NCBI RefSeq assembly: GCF_007830445.1
Contig: NZ_VLKR01000002.1
Location: 248,001 to 312,000, forward strand
Direction of reading: 5' to 3'
DNA from: Sphingobacterium siyangense
GTDB taxonomy: Bacteria > Bacteroidota > Bacteroidia > Sphingobacteriales > Sphingobacteriaceae
Length of the DNA stretch: 64,000 nucleotides
In this document: piece after piece, positions 7,599 to 16,339 of the stretch
Numbering within the stretch: the stretch's first letter is position 1
How the letters are laid out: each line of letters starts with the position of its first letter
Translations under genes and position numbers: made by a program
The notes under the pieces: generated by a model
Told to the model about the DNA's origin: nothing
What the model saw: only the letters and a program-made list of their open reading frames with translations
The model's database searches: none

Positions 7599-9050
7599 AT
7601 GAGTTCAGCAATATCAAATGAAAGACCACAACCGGATCAGGTTTTAGTGGACATTGTGGACTATGTCCTAAATTATAAAATTGAGGGAAAGGTCGCTTGG
7701 AATACGGCGTTTTACTGCTTTCTTGACACCATTGGCTGCGGCTTGGAAGCATTGACCTATCCTGCCTGCACCAAATTGTTGGGGCCAGTTGTGGCCGGGA
7801 CCATTGTGCCGAACGGTGCTCGGGTGCCGGGTACAGATTTTCAATTGGATCCCGTTCAGGCAGCATTCAATATCGGCACGATTGTTCGATGGTTGGATTT
7901 TAATGATACCTGGCTGGCAGCGGAATGGGGACATCCATCCGATAATCTAGGGGGAATTTTAGCAGTGGCAGATTGGTTGAGCCGAACGAATATTGCGAAT
8001 GGGCAAAAACCGCTGAAAGCTAGGACGGTTCTTGAGGCAATGATTATGGCCCATGAGATACAAGGTGTCTTAGCACTTGAAAACTCGTTTAATAAAGTGG
8101 GGCTAGACCATGTTATTTTGGTGAAGGTAGCTTCAACAGCGGTCGTAGGTAGGCTCATTGGCCTCACAAGAGAAGAGCTGCTCAACGCGGTTTCTTTGGC
8201 TTTTGTTGATGGACAAGCCCTACGGACTTATCGGCATGCGCCAAATACCGGCAGCCGAAAATCTTGGGCAGCCGGCGATGCAACTTCGCGTGCTGTCCGA
8301 TTGGCCTTGATCGCAAAAACTGGAGAAATGGGCTATCCATCTGTTTTGACAGCACCAATATGGGGATTTTATGATGTGTCTTTTAAGGGGAATCCATTTA
8401 AGTTTCAGCGGGGATATGGATCTTATGTGATGGAAAATATTCTCTTCAAAATTTCATTTCCCGCAGAATTCCATGCACAGACAGCTGCCGAAGCGGCTAT
8501 GCAACTTCATCAACAACTGAAAGAATTTGGAAAAAGCAGTTCAGATATCGCCCGTGTAACCATTCGTACACATGAAGCGGCTATCCGGATTATTGATAAA
8601 AAGGGGCCTTTGCATAATCCTGCCGACCGCGATCATTGTATCCAATATATGGTTGCTGTGCCTCTAATCTTTGGACGTTTGACGGCTGATGACTATGAAA
8701 ATTATATCGCTTCGGATCCAAGAATTGATGTACTGCGCGATAAGATCTCCTGCGTGGAAGATGCTCAATTCACCGCTGACTATCACGACCCACAGAAACG
8801 TGCCATATCAAATGCTTTGACAATAGAACTGGTTGACGGTACAATATTGCCTGAATTGGTCGTTGAATATCCGATAGGTCATCCAAGAAGGAGGGCGGAG
8901 GGAATTCCTAAATTAATCGAAAAATACAAAACAAATCTTGCTCGGGTATTTTCTGAAAAACAGCAAAAGGAAATACTTACAGTTACTTTGGACTACGATA
9001 CTTTTCTCGAACAGGATGTCTCGCAGCTGATGGATCTGTTTGTGCGCTAA
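7599..9050 (+). CDS. prpD: 2-methylcitrate dehydratase
   Basis: 483 residues, MmgE/PrpD family, full length. It dehydrates 2-methylcitrate to 2-methylaconitate without an iron-sulfur cluster. Recognisable blocks are WLDFNDTWLAAEWGHPSDNLGG written here only in part as DFNDTWLAAEWGHPSDN, the conserved RTYRHAPNTGSRKSWAAGDA segment, and KISFPAEFHAQTAAEAA. It follows prpC after 122 nt with no terminator, so it belongs to the same operon. No acnD/prpF pair is present, consistent with a PrpD-type route that uses an ordinary aconitase for the hydration step. Confidence 0.94.
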   Translation: MSSAISNERPQPDQVLVDIVDYVLNYKIEGKVAWNTAFYCFLDTIGCGLEALTYPACTKLLGPVVAGTIVPNGARVPGTDFQLDPVQAAFNIGTIVRWLDFNDTWLAAEWGHPSDNLGGILAVADWLSRTNIANGQKPLKARTVLEAMIMAHEIQGVLALENSFNKVGLDHVILVKVASTAVVGRLIGLTREELLNAVSLAFVDGQALRTYRHAPNTGSRKSWAAGDATSRAVRLALIAKTGEMGYPSVLTAPIWGFYDVSFKGNPFKFQRGYGSYVMENILFKISFPAEFHAQTAAEAAMQLHQQLKEFGKSSSDIARVTIRTHEAAIRIIDKKGPLHNPADRDHCIQYMVAVPLIFGRLTADDYENYIASDPRIDVLRDKISCVEDAQFTADYHDPQKRAISNALTIELVDGTILPELVVEYPIGHPRRRAEGIPKLIEKYKTNLARVFSEKQQKEILTVTLDYDTFLEQDVSQLMDLFVR

Positions 9051-9064
9051 TGATATAGAGAGGC

Positions 9065-9095
9065 GGGGTGATCAAACTATTTGTTTTGTCACCCC
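9065..9095. terminator. Hairpin between convergent prpD and fadJ-like genes
   Basis: GGGGTGA (9065-9071) pairs with TCACCCC (9089-9095), extended by CAAAC/GTTTTG with a bulge. T-rich sequence follows on the + side. It probably ends the prp transcript. Confidence 0.5.
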
Positions 9096-9247
9096 TGCTT
9101 TCGTTTCTATTACAGCGTTAACTATACCGAATATTCTTTTTAAGGTCGCAACCTTTTGTTTTGTTGTTTTTATGATTACCTGATACTTTAGTGCACTTAA
9201 ACAGCTTATGTACGCTTCTTTAGACGAAAGAACATAGATTGACTAAT

Positions 9248-11359
9248 CTATCGCCAATTTGAGTCAAAATCACTGTAAAATTTGAAATTCTTTTTTGCCA
9301 GTTCTCTTAAAGATTCTGGTATATCCCATTGCTCACCTTTGGCCTGAAAGTCTTCGCATTCAGCAATGAAAGTAGGAAGCGTTGTACGGTCGATATGTCC
9401 AAATACTCCACCTGTATAGGATGCATACCCTACACCTAAAATAGAACCAATATCGCCATCGATGGGTTGGTTGAGTACGCCTTCTGCGAGACATCGATAG
9501 CTATCCAATGCCATGACATGCAACAAACGTTTCCGGATAATTGAAGGTGTTACATTTTCCTTTGCAGATGCAATTACAGGGTTTTTCCAAATGGTTTTCT
9601 TTTTGGTTTCAACGTCATAATCGTAAAATCCAGCGCCCGATTTTTTTCCTTTTCGTTCCTGATCGACCATTCCTTTGAGGTAGGTATATGCGCGTTTTTG
9701 GCTGGCATGCAGACCGGGTAATTGATCATAAACGTGTAGCATCAATTCCAATGATATCTCATCCAATACTGCCAATGGGCCCACGGCAAATCCTGCAGCC
9801 ATCGCTTCCTCTTCGACCAGTGTCGGTGAGATGCCTTCCAGTACCATTGTAATACCTTCGAGTAAATAATTGAAGAAAATACGCGAGGTGAAAAAACCCG
9901 GACCATCCTGCACGACTATTGGAATTTTATTGAGGCGTAAAGCTGTGATAAGTGCTTTCTCTAAGGTTTTTTGCTCGGTTTGTTTACCGCAGATGATTTC
10001 GACAAGGGGCATGCGGTCAACAGGCGAAAAGAAATGCATTCCTATAAATTTTTTAGGATCATTGCTTGCTTTAGCAAGCTCAGTAATAGGCAATGAAGTG
10101 GTATTTGTAGCGAAAAAGCCATTTTGGTTTAAATAGGGTAGGCTTTCTTTTGTGACCTCAGCTTTTAGGTGGAAATCTTCAAATACAGCTTCTATAATGC
10201 AGTCAGATCCATTAAGGTCATCGACTTGGTCAGTTGGTTTTATGCGTGCAAGCAATTGCTCCCGTTGTGATGGGTTCATGGCCCCTAAAGCCAATGATTT
10301 TTCACAAACATGGCTAGAATAGGCTTTGCCCCGTTCGGCTTGGGGAAGTGTAACGTCTTTTAAAGCAACTTCTATTCCTGCTCGGGCGGCCTCATAAGCA
10401 ATCCCCGAGCCCATCATCCCAGCACCTAGTACACCTATTTTATTTAACTTATAGTTGTCGAGATGTTTTATTCTATCGGGTGATTTTGCCAATTTGACAG
10501 CATAGTGAAGTGTACGGACCATGCTGAGTGGTTCGGGGCAATTGAAGACTTCCAGGTATAAAATTGCTTCTCTTTCACTAGCTTCAACCGCTGTAGATGA
10601 CGGGTTTTTTCTTAATAATTCAATAACTGCGTTTGTGCCGGGGTACAAACCGCGTGCTTTTTTTTGGATAGCAAGAATTGCTTCAGGATTCAGTTCGTCA
10701 GTTTGTTCTGTGTGATGGCCAGCATTGGTAGTGGGTAGATTAAGTATCCAGTTTATTGCTAATGATAGGCTGTCGCTGGGCTTCTGCGCCAATTCATTGA
10801 TTAACCCAAGTTTATACGCTTCTTCACTGCTCAGAAGTTTGCTTTTTGTCAGCAGATTTAGGGCATTTTCAGTACCTATCAATGCTGGTAAATAGATCGT
10901 TGTACCAAAAGCTGTAAACAAGCCATACTTACTCTCCGGAAAGCCAAACTGAAGTTTTTCGGAGGCGATACGACAATTAGACCATAGCATGGTCGCTAGG
11001 GCAATAGCTGTACAATTGTCTGAAATAATAGATACAATGGGTTTTTTAAACGTTTCCCAATGCAATACTTTTGATGTAAGCTTGTATAAGTCAGAAGGTC
11101 TTGAGCGGCTTGAAGAAAACTGCTCAAATAATTGCGTATATTCGATTTCTTTGTCTTGAATCGGGCAGCTGTATACGACACCTATGGTATCTTCCTGTTC
11201 GAGAATGAACGTAACCAAATCAACAAATTGCGTGAGATAGTCTATAATATCCAATTGCTCGGGAGCTGCTGTCGATAGCGGATGGATTGTAATGATGTGA
11301 TGATTATCCTGTTCTACACGAAAGAGCGTGTGGGTCATATAAGATTTATTTTCATCCAT
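9248..11359 (-). CDS. fadJ: Bifunctional enoyl-CoA hydratase/3-hydroxyacyl-CoA dehydrogenase
   Basis: 703 residues, the two-domain FadB/FadJ layout. Residues about 1-200 form a crotonase domain (QFGFPESKYGLFTAFGTT, oxyanion-hole type). The dehydrogenase starts with the NAD-binding GVLGAGMMGSGIAYEAARAG at 309, followed by FFATNTTSLPI and the catalytic-histidine segment MHFFSPVDRMPLVEII; two C-terminal 3HCDH domains follow. It performs steps two and three of beta-oxidation. The crotonase half is short and divergent, so its activity is less certain than that of the dehydrogenase half. It lies 30 nt downstream of an acyl-CoA dehydrogenase on the same strand. FadJ versus FadB cannot be decided by eye. 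Confidence 0.85.
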   Translation of the reverse strand: MDENKSYMTHTLFRVEQDNHHIITIHPLSTAAPEQLDIIDYLTQFVDLVTFILEQEDTIGVVYSCPIQDKEIEYTQLFEQFSSSRSRPSDLYKLTSKVLHWETFKKPIVSIISDNCTAIALATMLWSNCRIASEKLQFGFPESKYGLFTAFGTTIYLPALIGTENALNLLTKSKLLSSEEAYKLGLINELAQKPSDSLSLAINWILNLPTTNAGHHTEQTDELNPEAILAIQKKARGLYPGTNAVIELLRKNPSSTAVEASEREAILYLEVFNCPEPLSMVRTLHYAVKLAKSPDRIKHLDNYKLNKIGVLGAGMMGSGIAYEAARAGIEVALKDVTLPQAERGKAYSSHVCEKSLALGAMNPSQREQLLARIKPTDQVDDLNGSDCIIEAVFEDFHLKAEVTKESLPYLNQNGFFATNTTSLPITELAKASNDPKKFIGMHFFSPVDRMPLVEIICGKQTEQKTLEKALITALRLNKIPIVVQDGPGFFTSRIFFNYLLEGITMVLEGISPTLVEEEAMAAGFAVGPLAVLDEISLELMLHVYDQLPGLHASQKRAYTYLKGMVDQERKGKKSGAGFYDYDVETKKKTIWKNPVIASAKENVTPSIIRKRLLHVMALDSYRCLAEGVLNQPIDGDIGSILGVGYASYTGGVFGHIDRTTLPTFIAECEDFQAKGEQWDIPESLRELAKKNFKFYSDFDSNWR

Positions 11360-11389
11360 TGTACTTGGTGATAATTTTTAAAAAGCGTT

Positions 11390-12565
11390 CTATTGTTTGG
11401 ACTTTCCTGATTGATAAGTCACATGATCTATTGTCATTTTCGCGATAATTTCAAGCATGATTTCTGAGGTTCCCCCGATAATGGTGCCGACACGGACATC
11501 GCGATATAAACGTGCGATTTTATAATCTTCTGTAAACCCATAACCACCAAATAATTGGAGACATTGGTTTACGACATTGACGGCGAGCTCACTTGCTTGT
11601 AGCTTCGCTATGGAACATTCTTGGACTGCATATTCGTTTTGGTCCTGGAGATCACAACAATGGTAGACAAAGGCTTTCGTGGTAGCGATATCTGCTGCCA
11701 TTTGTGCGATTCGGTGCCGTATTGTTTGAAATTCCTGGATTTTTTTTCCAAAGGCTTCACGTTGTGCGATATAATCAAGTGTATACTGAAATGCGGATTC
11801 TGCGGTAGCGAGACTATGGATAGCTGCGGTAAGCCTTTCCAATTGAAGTCCATCCATTAAATAGCGAAATCCTTCTCCCTCCATGCCGATGAGATGAGAA
11901 ATAGGGACTCGTACGTTATTAAACCCTAGCTCGGCGGTATCAGAGGCGTGCCAGCCTAGTTTATTGATTTTGCTTGACGAGACCCCAGTTGCATTTCTGT
12001 CAATAAGTAATAAGCTTATACCCTTTGTTCCCTGATCAGAAGCAGTTTTGACTGCTGTAATGAAGAAATCACCGTAATAACCGTTGGTAATAAATGTTTT
12101 AGATCCATTGACAATATAAAAATCGCCATCCCGGACAGCTGTTGTTTTGATCTGCTTTACGTCAGAACCAGCCCCGGGTTCAGTAATAGCAACAGCACTG
12201 ACCATATCACCGGCAATAACTGGTTTAAGATAGCGTATTTTCAGATCTTCTGATCCATATTTCAGTAGGTATGGAGCCGACATAAACTGAATGACAAGTG
12301 CGGAAATGGTAAATCCTCCAGAAAAACAATACGATAATTCTTCGCAGAGTATCAAGGAATAATAAAAATCAAGCTCTAGTCCACCATACACTTCTGGATA
12401 ATTGAGTCCCATCAATCCCATATCACCCATTTTCTTCCACACATTTCGGTCGATCTCACCCCGTTTTTCCCAATCATCGACGTAAGGTGTAATTTCTTTT
12501 CGAATAAATGCGCGAAGTGTATCGCGAAAAATCTGATGCTCAGCTGTAAACTTGATTGTCTGCAT
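11390..12565 (-). CDS. Acyl-CoA dehydrogenase (IVD/LCAD-like active site)
   Basis: 391 residues, full-length FAD-dependent acyl-CoA dehydrogenase with the ITEPGAGSDVKQIKTTA and NGSKTFITNGYYGDF blocks and the C-terminal FGGYGFTEDYKIARLYRD. Near the C terminus the sequence is TIIGGTSEIM, so the Glu used as base in short- and medium-chain enzymes is Gly. Instead E243 in LQLERLTAAI occupies the place used by isovaleryl-CoA and long-chain dehydrogenases. The enzyme should therefore be active, with a preference for branched or longer acyl-CoA. It is the promoter-proximal gene of the operon with the FadJ-like protein and is divergent from the thiolase. Confidence 0.88.
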   Translation of the reverse strand: MQTIKFTAEHQIFRDTLRAFIRKEITPYVDDWEKRGEIDRNVWKKMGDMGLMGLNYPEVYGGLELDFYYSLILCEELSYCFSGGFTISALVIQFMSAPYLLKYGSEDLKIRYLKPVIAGDMVSAVAITEPGAGSDVKQIKTTAVRDGDFYIVNGSKTFITNGYYGDFFITAVKTASDQGTKGISLLLIDRNATGVSSSKINKLGWHASDTAELGFNNVRVPISHLIGMEGEGFRYLMDGLQLERLTAAIHSLATAESAFQYTLDYIAQREAFGKKIQEFQTIRHRIAQMAADIATTKAFVYHCCDLQDQNEYAVQECSIAKLQASELAVNVVNQCLQLFGGYGFTEDYKIARLYRDVRVGTIIGGTSEIMLEIIAKMTIDHVTYQSGKSKQ

Positions 12566-12774
12566 AATCGTTTATCTTGCTTTTGGTTATCTTATGTAAG
12601 GCGGTCTTTTGAATGACCATCTAGTAGGATGTTATCTAAACGAATTTAACGAAAAGCCTTGGCTTTTTGCAAATTTTTATTCTTTATTTTTCGTTCAATT
12701 GGTTAAGTAGGGAAGTTTTTGCATTATTTTTTTTCTATTTATTCTGTTTTGATAAAAAAAATAAAACCGACTTG

Positions 12775-12806
12775 TTGTGGGTTATCTGTTATATTTTTTA
12801 TCTTTA
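12775..12806 (+). promoter_or_regulatory. Promoter of the thiolase gene
   Basis: TTG (12775-12777), 21-bp spacer, TATCTTTA (12799-12806), then AGA. This matches the prpB promoter in both spacing and -7 sequence. The rest of 12566-12885 is AT-rich, with a short GCCTTGGC hairpin near 12655. No clear minus-strand promoter for the acyl-CoA dehydrogenase was found. Confidence 0.55.
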
Positions 12807-12885
12807 AGATTAGGAAGGGTTGTTGGGGATATGCTAGCAATAAGCCCTCAAAATTTTAGCAGAACAATTATAAACTTTTTATATC

Positions 12886-14064
12886 ATGTCAAAGAGTGTA
12901 TTTATCGTTGCAGCGAAACGCACACCAATTGGAAGTTTTGGTGGTGCCTTGTCATCTATTTCGGCGCCAAGTCTTGCGGCCCAGGTTGTTGGGGCTGTAG
13001 TTGATGAGGCGGGTATTTCCCGCGATATAGTGGATGAGATTATTATTGGTGCTGTTTTGCAAGCTGATTTGGGACAAGCGCCTGCCCGGCAGGTAGCCCG
13101 GTTAGCAGGTTTGTCGGATCATACCGCTGCAACGACCCTTAATAAAGTATGTGCTAGTGGAATGAAAGCAATAGCTGTTGCTGCGCAAAGCATTCTATTG
13201 GGAGATGCTGATATAGTGATTGCTGGTGGGATGGAGAGCATGAGTAGGGTGCCATATTATACGAATAGTATGCGTTGGGGAGCCAAATTTGGAGCTCAGA
13301 GTCTGGTTGATGGTTTACAACGTGATGGTTTGAGCGATGCTTATTCGAATGATGCAATGGGAATGTTTGCAGAGTTGTGTGCCGAGAAATATCATATTGG
13401 CCGTGAAGAACAGGATGCTTATGCGATAAGTTCCTATAAAAGAAGCCTGGACGCTTGGCAAAAAAATAAGTTTTTAAACGAGGTTCAACCTATAACGATA
13501 CAAAGTCGTAAAGGAGATGTCGTCGTTTCGCGCGACGAAGAGTTTTCGCAGGTCAATTTTGATAAGATACCCGAGCTTAAGCCTGCCTTTAAAAAAGAGG
13601 GGACTGTAACTGCCGCAAATGCATCGACAATAAGTGATGGGGCTGCTGCGGTGCTGCTCATATCTGGCGAGAAATTGGAAGAACTTGGACTTGTCCCCTT
13701 AGCAGAGATTATTGCTTATGCTGATGCTGAACAGGCTCCGGAATGGTTTACGACTACACCAAGTGTAGCCACGGAAAAGGTGTTAAAAAAAGCGGGATTG
13801 ACACTAGAAGACATTGATTATTTTGAATATAATGAAGCTTTTTCCGTGGTGGCTTTGGTGAATGCACAAATTTTGGGTTTACCCATGAACAAAGTAAATG
13901 TTTATGGAGGAGCGGTATCTTTGGGGCACCCATTGGGATGTTCGGGCGCTAGAATTGTTGTAACACTAAGCAGCATCTTAAGACAGGAGGGGGGATCAGT
14001 AGGGCTGGCAGCGATATGCAATGGTGGCGGTGGTGCCTCTGCAATGATTATTAAAAAGATTTGA
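12886..14064 (+). CDS. Acetyl-CoA acyltransferase/acetyltransferase (thiolase)
   Basis: 392 residues, standard thiolase length. The catalytic residues are C89 in NKVCASGMKA, H348 in SLGHPLGCSGAR and C378 in AICNGGGGASAM. It either cleaves 3-ketoacyl-CoA (last step of beta-oxidation) or condenses two acetyl-CoA. Its sequence reads like the AtoB/acetyl-CoA acetyltransferase branch, but chain-length specificity cannot be read by eye. It is transcribed divergently from the acyl-CoA dehydrogenase/FadJ operon, and together these cover a full beta-oxidation round. A 15-bp stem follows the stop. Confidence 0.92.
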   Translation: MSKSVFIVAAKRTPIGSFGGALSSISAPSLAAQVVGAVVDEAGISRDIVDEIIIGAVLQADLGQAPARQVARLAGLSDHTAATTLNKVCASGMKAIAVAAQSILLGDADIVIAGGMESMSRVPYYTNSMRWGAKFGAQSLVDGLQRDGLSDAYSNDAMGMFAELCAEKYHIGREEQDAYAISSYKRSLDAWQKNKFLNEVQPITIQSRKGDVVVSRDEEFSQVNFDKIPELKPAFKKEGTVTAANASTISDGAAAVLLISGEKLEELGLVPLAEIIAYADAEQAPEWFTTTPSVATEKVLKKAGLTLEDIDYFEYNEAFSVVALVNAQILGLPMNKVNVYGGAVSLGHPLGCSGARIVVTLSSILRQEGGSVGLAAICNGGGGASAMIIKKI

Positions 14065-14065
14065 T

Positions 14066-14108
14066 GCTTCTTCCAGATAAGATTGCTTTAATTTTATCTG
14101 GAAGAAGC
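14066..14108. terminator. Long hairpin after the thiolase gene
   Basis: GCTTCTTCCAGATAA (14066-14080) and TTATCTGGAAGAAGC (14094-14108) are perfect reverse complements around a 13-nt loop, 1 nt after the stop codon. No long T-run follows. It lies between convergent genes and may serve both directions. Confidence 0.65.
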
Positions 14109-14187
14109 TCACGCTTATTGAATTCGGGTGTTTTTAACCACATAGCTTCCTGGAAACTTATTTTATTTGCTATACAAGGTCGTACTT

Positions 14188-14406
14188 CTACTCCTCATAT
14201 AGACGGCTTGCCTCGACTCCATGGAGCGCCAGTTCTGATTCGATTTCCGTTGGGTTGAGTCGAATGCCTTCTATGGTTAACAGATTATAAATAGAATCCA
14301 AGTCGATCTTCCATTCGTGGATGCCATTCAGTTTTTCAACAGCTTGTTTGATTTTGTCTACAAGACTGGGATGTTGTGCATTAGTTTCGAAAATGAGCTT
14401 TTCCAT
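14188..14406 (-). CDS. Small HMA-like (ferredoxin-fold) protein
   Basis: 72 residues. The pattern of a first strand (KLIFETN), a helix (SLVDKIKQAVEKLNG), a strand (EWKIDLDSIYNLLTIEG) and a second helix (NPTEIESELALHG) is that of heavy-metal-associated (HMA) proteins. The CxxC metal site is absent: the loop reads TNAQHPS. It is probably a soluble adaptor or a degenerate copper-chaperone relative, and metal binding is doubtful. It stands alone. A hairpin GCCTGATT/AATCAGGC (14422-14440) lies 16 nt upstream of its start, probably in its 5' leader. Confidence 0.65.
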   Translation of the reverse strand: MEKLIFETNAQHPSLVDKIKQAVEKLNGIHEWKIDLDSIYNLLTIEGIRLNPTEIESELALHGVEASRLYEE

Positions 14407-14710
14407 AGTGTTTCATATTAGGCCTGATTAAAAATCAGGCGGGTTTAACCAAAATAGCGTAGACAATCATTTGATCGGCTAATTACAATAGTCTCAATAT
14501 AAGGATAATAATCTTAAATTAATGCTTTGAAATGACTAAATTGTAATGAAACTGTTAATTTTTGTAATAAATATATGGAAATTTTATAGTCGTTAGATTG
14601 CCTTTAAAACACCGGATTTCATTTTATTGTAATCGAACAAGTCTATATGTGGATTTCGGATTTTCTAATACGACGTTTTCATTGGTATAGAAATTTTAAG
14701 TAAGTTTGAA
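14407..14710. other. Divergent intergenic region
   Basis: 304 bp between the HMA-like gene (minus) and the LytS-type kinase (plus). It contains the hairpin at 14422-14440 and TAAGTTTG at 14701-14708, a perfect TAnnTTTG only 3 bp before the kinase ATG at 14711. If that element is used, transcription would start at or inside the annotated start codon, and translation might begin at the second Met (14717). Nothing else is seen. Confidence 0.5.
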
Positions 14711-15451
14711 ATGAACATGACGACTGAGACCTCGAATATAATCATCCTGTTATTGCTGGCAATTGTTGCTTTAATATCGGGTTTGTACCTCTTGTTAAGA
14801 CAAAAATATAGGAAACTTGAGGTAGAAAATAAACGACAAAAGGAGCTTTTTAATCGTATGGACAATCAGAAGATTGACGATTTCCATCGGGCCCAATTAA
14901 ATCCCCACTTGCTTAAAAATTCATTGAACGGAATACTTTCACATGCCTATCAAACCTATTACACCATGGATAAGTTGGCTATGGTATTGGACTACGTTTT
15001 GTATGAAAGTGAAGATGAACTCGTTTCACCTAAAGCAGAGATTGAGTTTGCGCGTAATCTCATTGAGATTAATAAGGTAAAACTGAGTCCCTTATTTGAT
15101 ATACGCGTTAAGTTTGATATTGATGAACTAAATAGTTCCTTGTTGAATACACCTTCATTGGTCCCTTTGATGTCTGTGGATTTAATTGAAAACGCATTTA
15201 AACATGCAGATTTCCATGGCCCTGATTCTTTTATTTCTATCATGCTGACCTTTAAGAATGGTTTGCTGGAGCTCATTGTGAGCAATCGAATTTCAAAACG
15301 TTCGCCCCTACAAAAGGCCAAAAGTGGAATAGGCAGCAAAACGTTGGAAGAGCGGCTCATGTTGTATTATCCAGGTAGACATCAACTGCGCAGGTTTGTA
15401 GAAAATGATGTATATAGTGCCCACCTTCAAATCAGATTGTATGCGGATTGA
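14711..15451 (+). CDS. LytS-type sensor histidine kinase
   Basis: 246 residues. One membrane segment (about 9-28, IIILLLLAIVALISGLYLLL) and a short coiled linker lead to the His_kinase (PF06580) domain. The motif AQLNPHLLKNSLN carries the predicted phosphoacceptor H66, and LIENAFKHA is the N-box of the ATPase. The usual NPHFLFNSLN is here NPHLLKNSLN. There is no sizeable periplasmic sensor domain, so the signal may be sensed in the membrane or by a partner. The gene overlaps the downstream LytTR regulator by 11 bp, so the two are translationally coupled. Confidence 0.88.
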   Translation: MNMTTETSNIIILLLLAIVALISGLYLLLRQKYRKLEVENKRQKELFNRMDNQKIDDFHRAQLNPHLLKNSLNGILSHAYQTYYTMDKLAMVLDYVLYESEDELVSPKAEIEFARNLIEINKVKLSPLFDIRVKFDIDELNSSLLNTPSLVPLMSVDLIENAFKHADFHGPDSFISIMLTFKNGLLELIVSNRISKRSPLQKAKSGIGSKTLEERLMLYYPGRHQLRRFVENDVYSAHLQIRLYAD

Positions 15452-16163
15452 AAGAAGTTTGAAATGTGTTCTTCTGGATGATGAAATACCAAGCTTGAGG
15501 TTCTTGAAAATGCTCTGTGAGCAAATTCCAGGGGTAGAGGTGGTGAAAACCTTTAATGAACCAGCAGCATTGTTGAGAGAATACCGTTCACTAAGTTTTG
15601 ATTTTTGTATTCTGGATATTGAAATGCCGGAATTTAATGGATTTGATGTAGCCAGAGAACTCAAGGATTTTCCGATTGTGTTTTCTACCGCATATAAACA
15701 ATATGCGAGCGATGCTTTTGATATTAATGCTGTAGATTACATGCGTAAACCAATATCTCTGCAACGTCTTCAGCAGGCCATTATGAAAGTAGAACAAATA
15801 ATCAATAATAAAGCTGAAATTGTCTCGTTTGCACAGTTTAATACGAATAAAGGAAAAACGGTATTGTATTTCGATCAGATTAACTATGTTCAAATAGCTG
15901 AAGTAGACAGCCGTGATAAAACAGTTTATTTGGCTGATGGTTCGTTCATTTTGTTGAAAAATATAAGCTTCGATAAGTTGATGGAGATTTTGCCTGAGCA
16001 TGACTTTATACGCATCAATAAAAAAGAGATCATTGCAACCAAGATCGTTAAATTTTTCTCCGCTGATCAAATAACAAGCAACTTGTTTGACGAACAAGAT
16101 ATGCCTCTTTTGTTTAATTTGGGGGAATCGTACAAGAAAATGTTTTTCGAGAAATTCAGTTGA
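15441..16163 (+). CDS. LytTR-family response regulator
   Basis: 240 residues from ATG 15441, which overlaps the kinase stop; an earlier in-frame ATG at 15405 would add a run of residues with no match to the receiver fold. An N-terminal receiver (about 8-120) has D13/D14 and phosphoacceptor D59 in CILDIEMPE, with K107 in YMRKP. The C-terminal LytTR DNA-binding domain (about 135-235) includes YVQIAEVDSRDKTVYLADG and FIRINKKEIIA. It partners the LytS kinase immediately upstream. Its target is unknown; the CPA2 antiporter downstream is one candidate, by position only. Confidence 0.9.
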   Translation: MRIERSLKCVLLDDEIPSLRFLKMLCEQIPGVEVVKTFNEPAALLREYRSLSFDFCILDIEMPEFNGFDVARELKDFPIVFSTAYKQYASDAFDINAVDYMRKPISLQRLQQAIMKVEQIINNKAEIVSFAQFNTNKGKTVLYFDQINYVQIAEVDSRDKTVYLADGSFILLKNISFDKLMEILPEHDFIRINKKEIIATKIVKFFSADQITSNLFDEQDMPLLFNLGESYKKMFFEKFS

Positions 16164-16339
16164 TTACATTTTTTTTTTGTTTCATTACATATTTCCTTCC
16201 ACCTAGCAGCTGAAAAGCACTAAAACTCTTACAGAATTATATTTTTGTTGAGACTGTATTTTATCCCTCCTTGTTTAGAGAATATTGGTTGGGACTTAGT
16301 ATGCTATTGTCATTATATTTATTTTAATTGCTATTGAAG

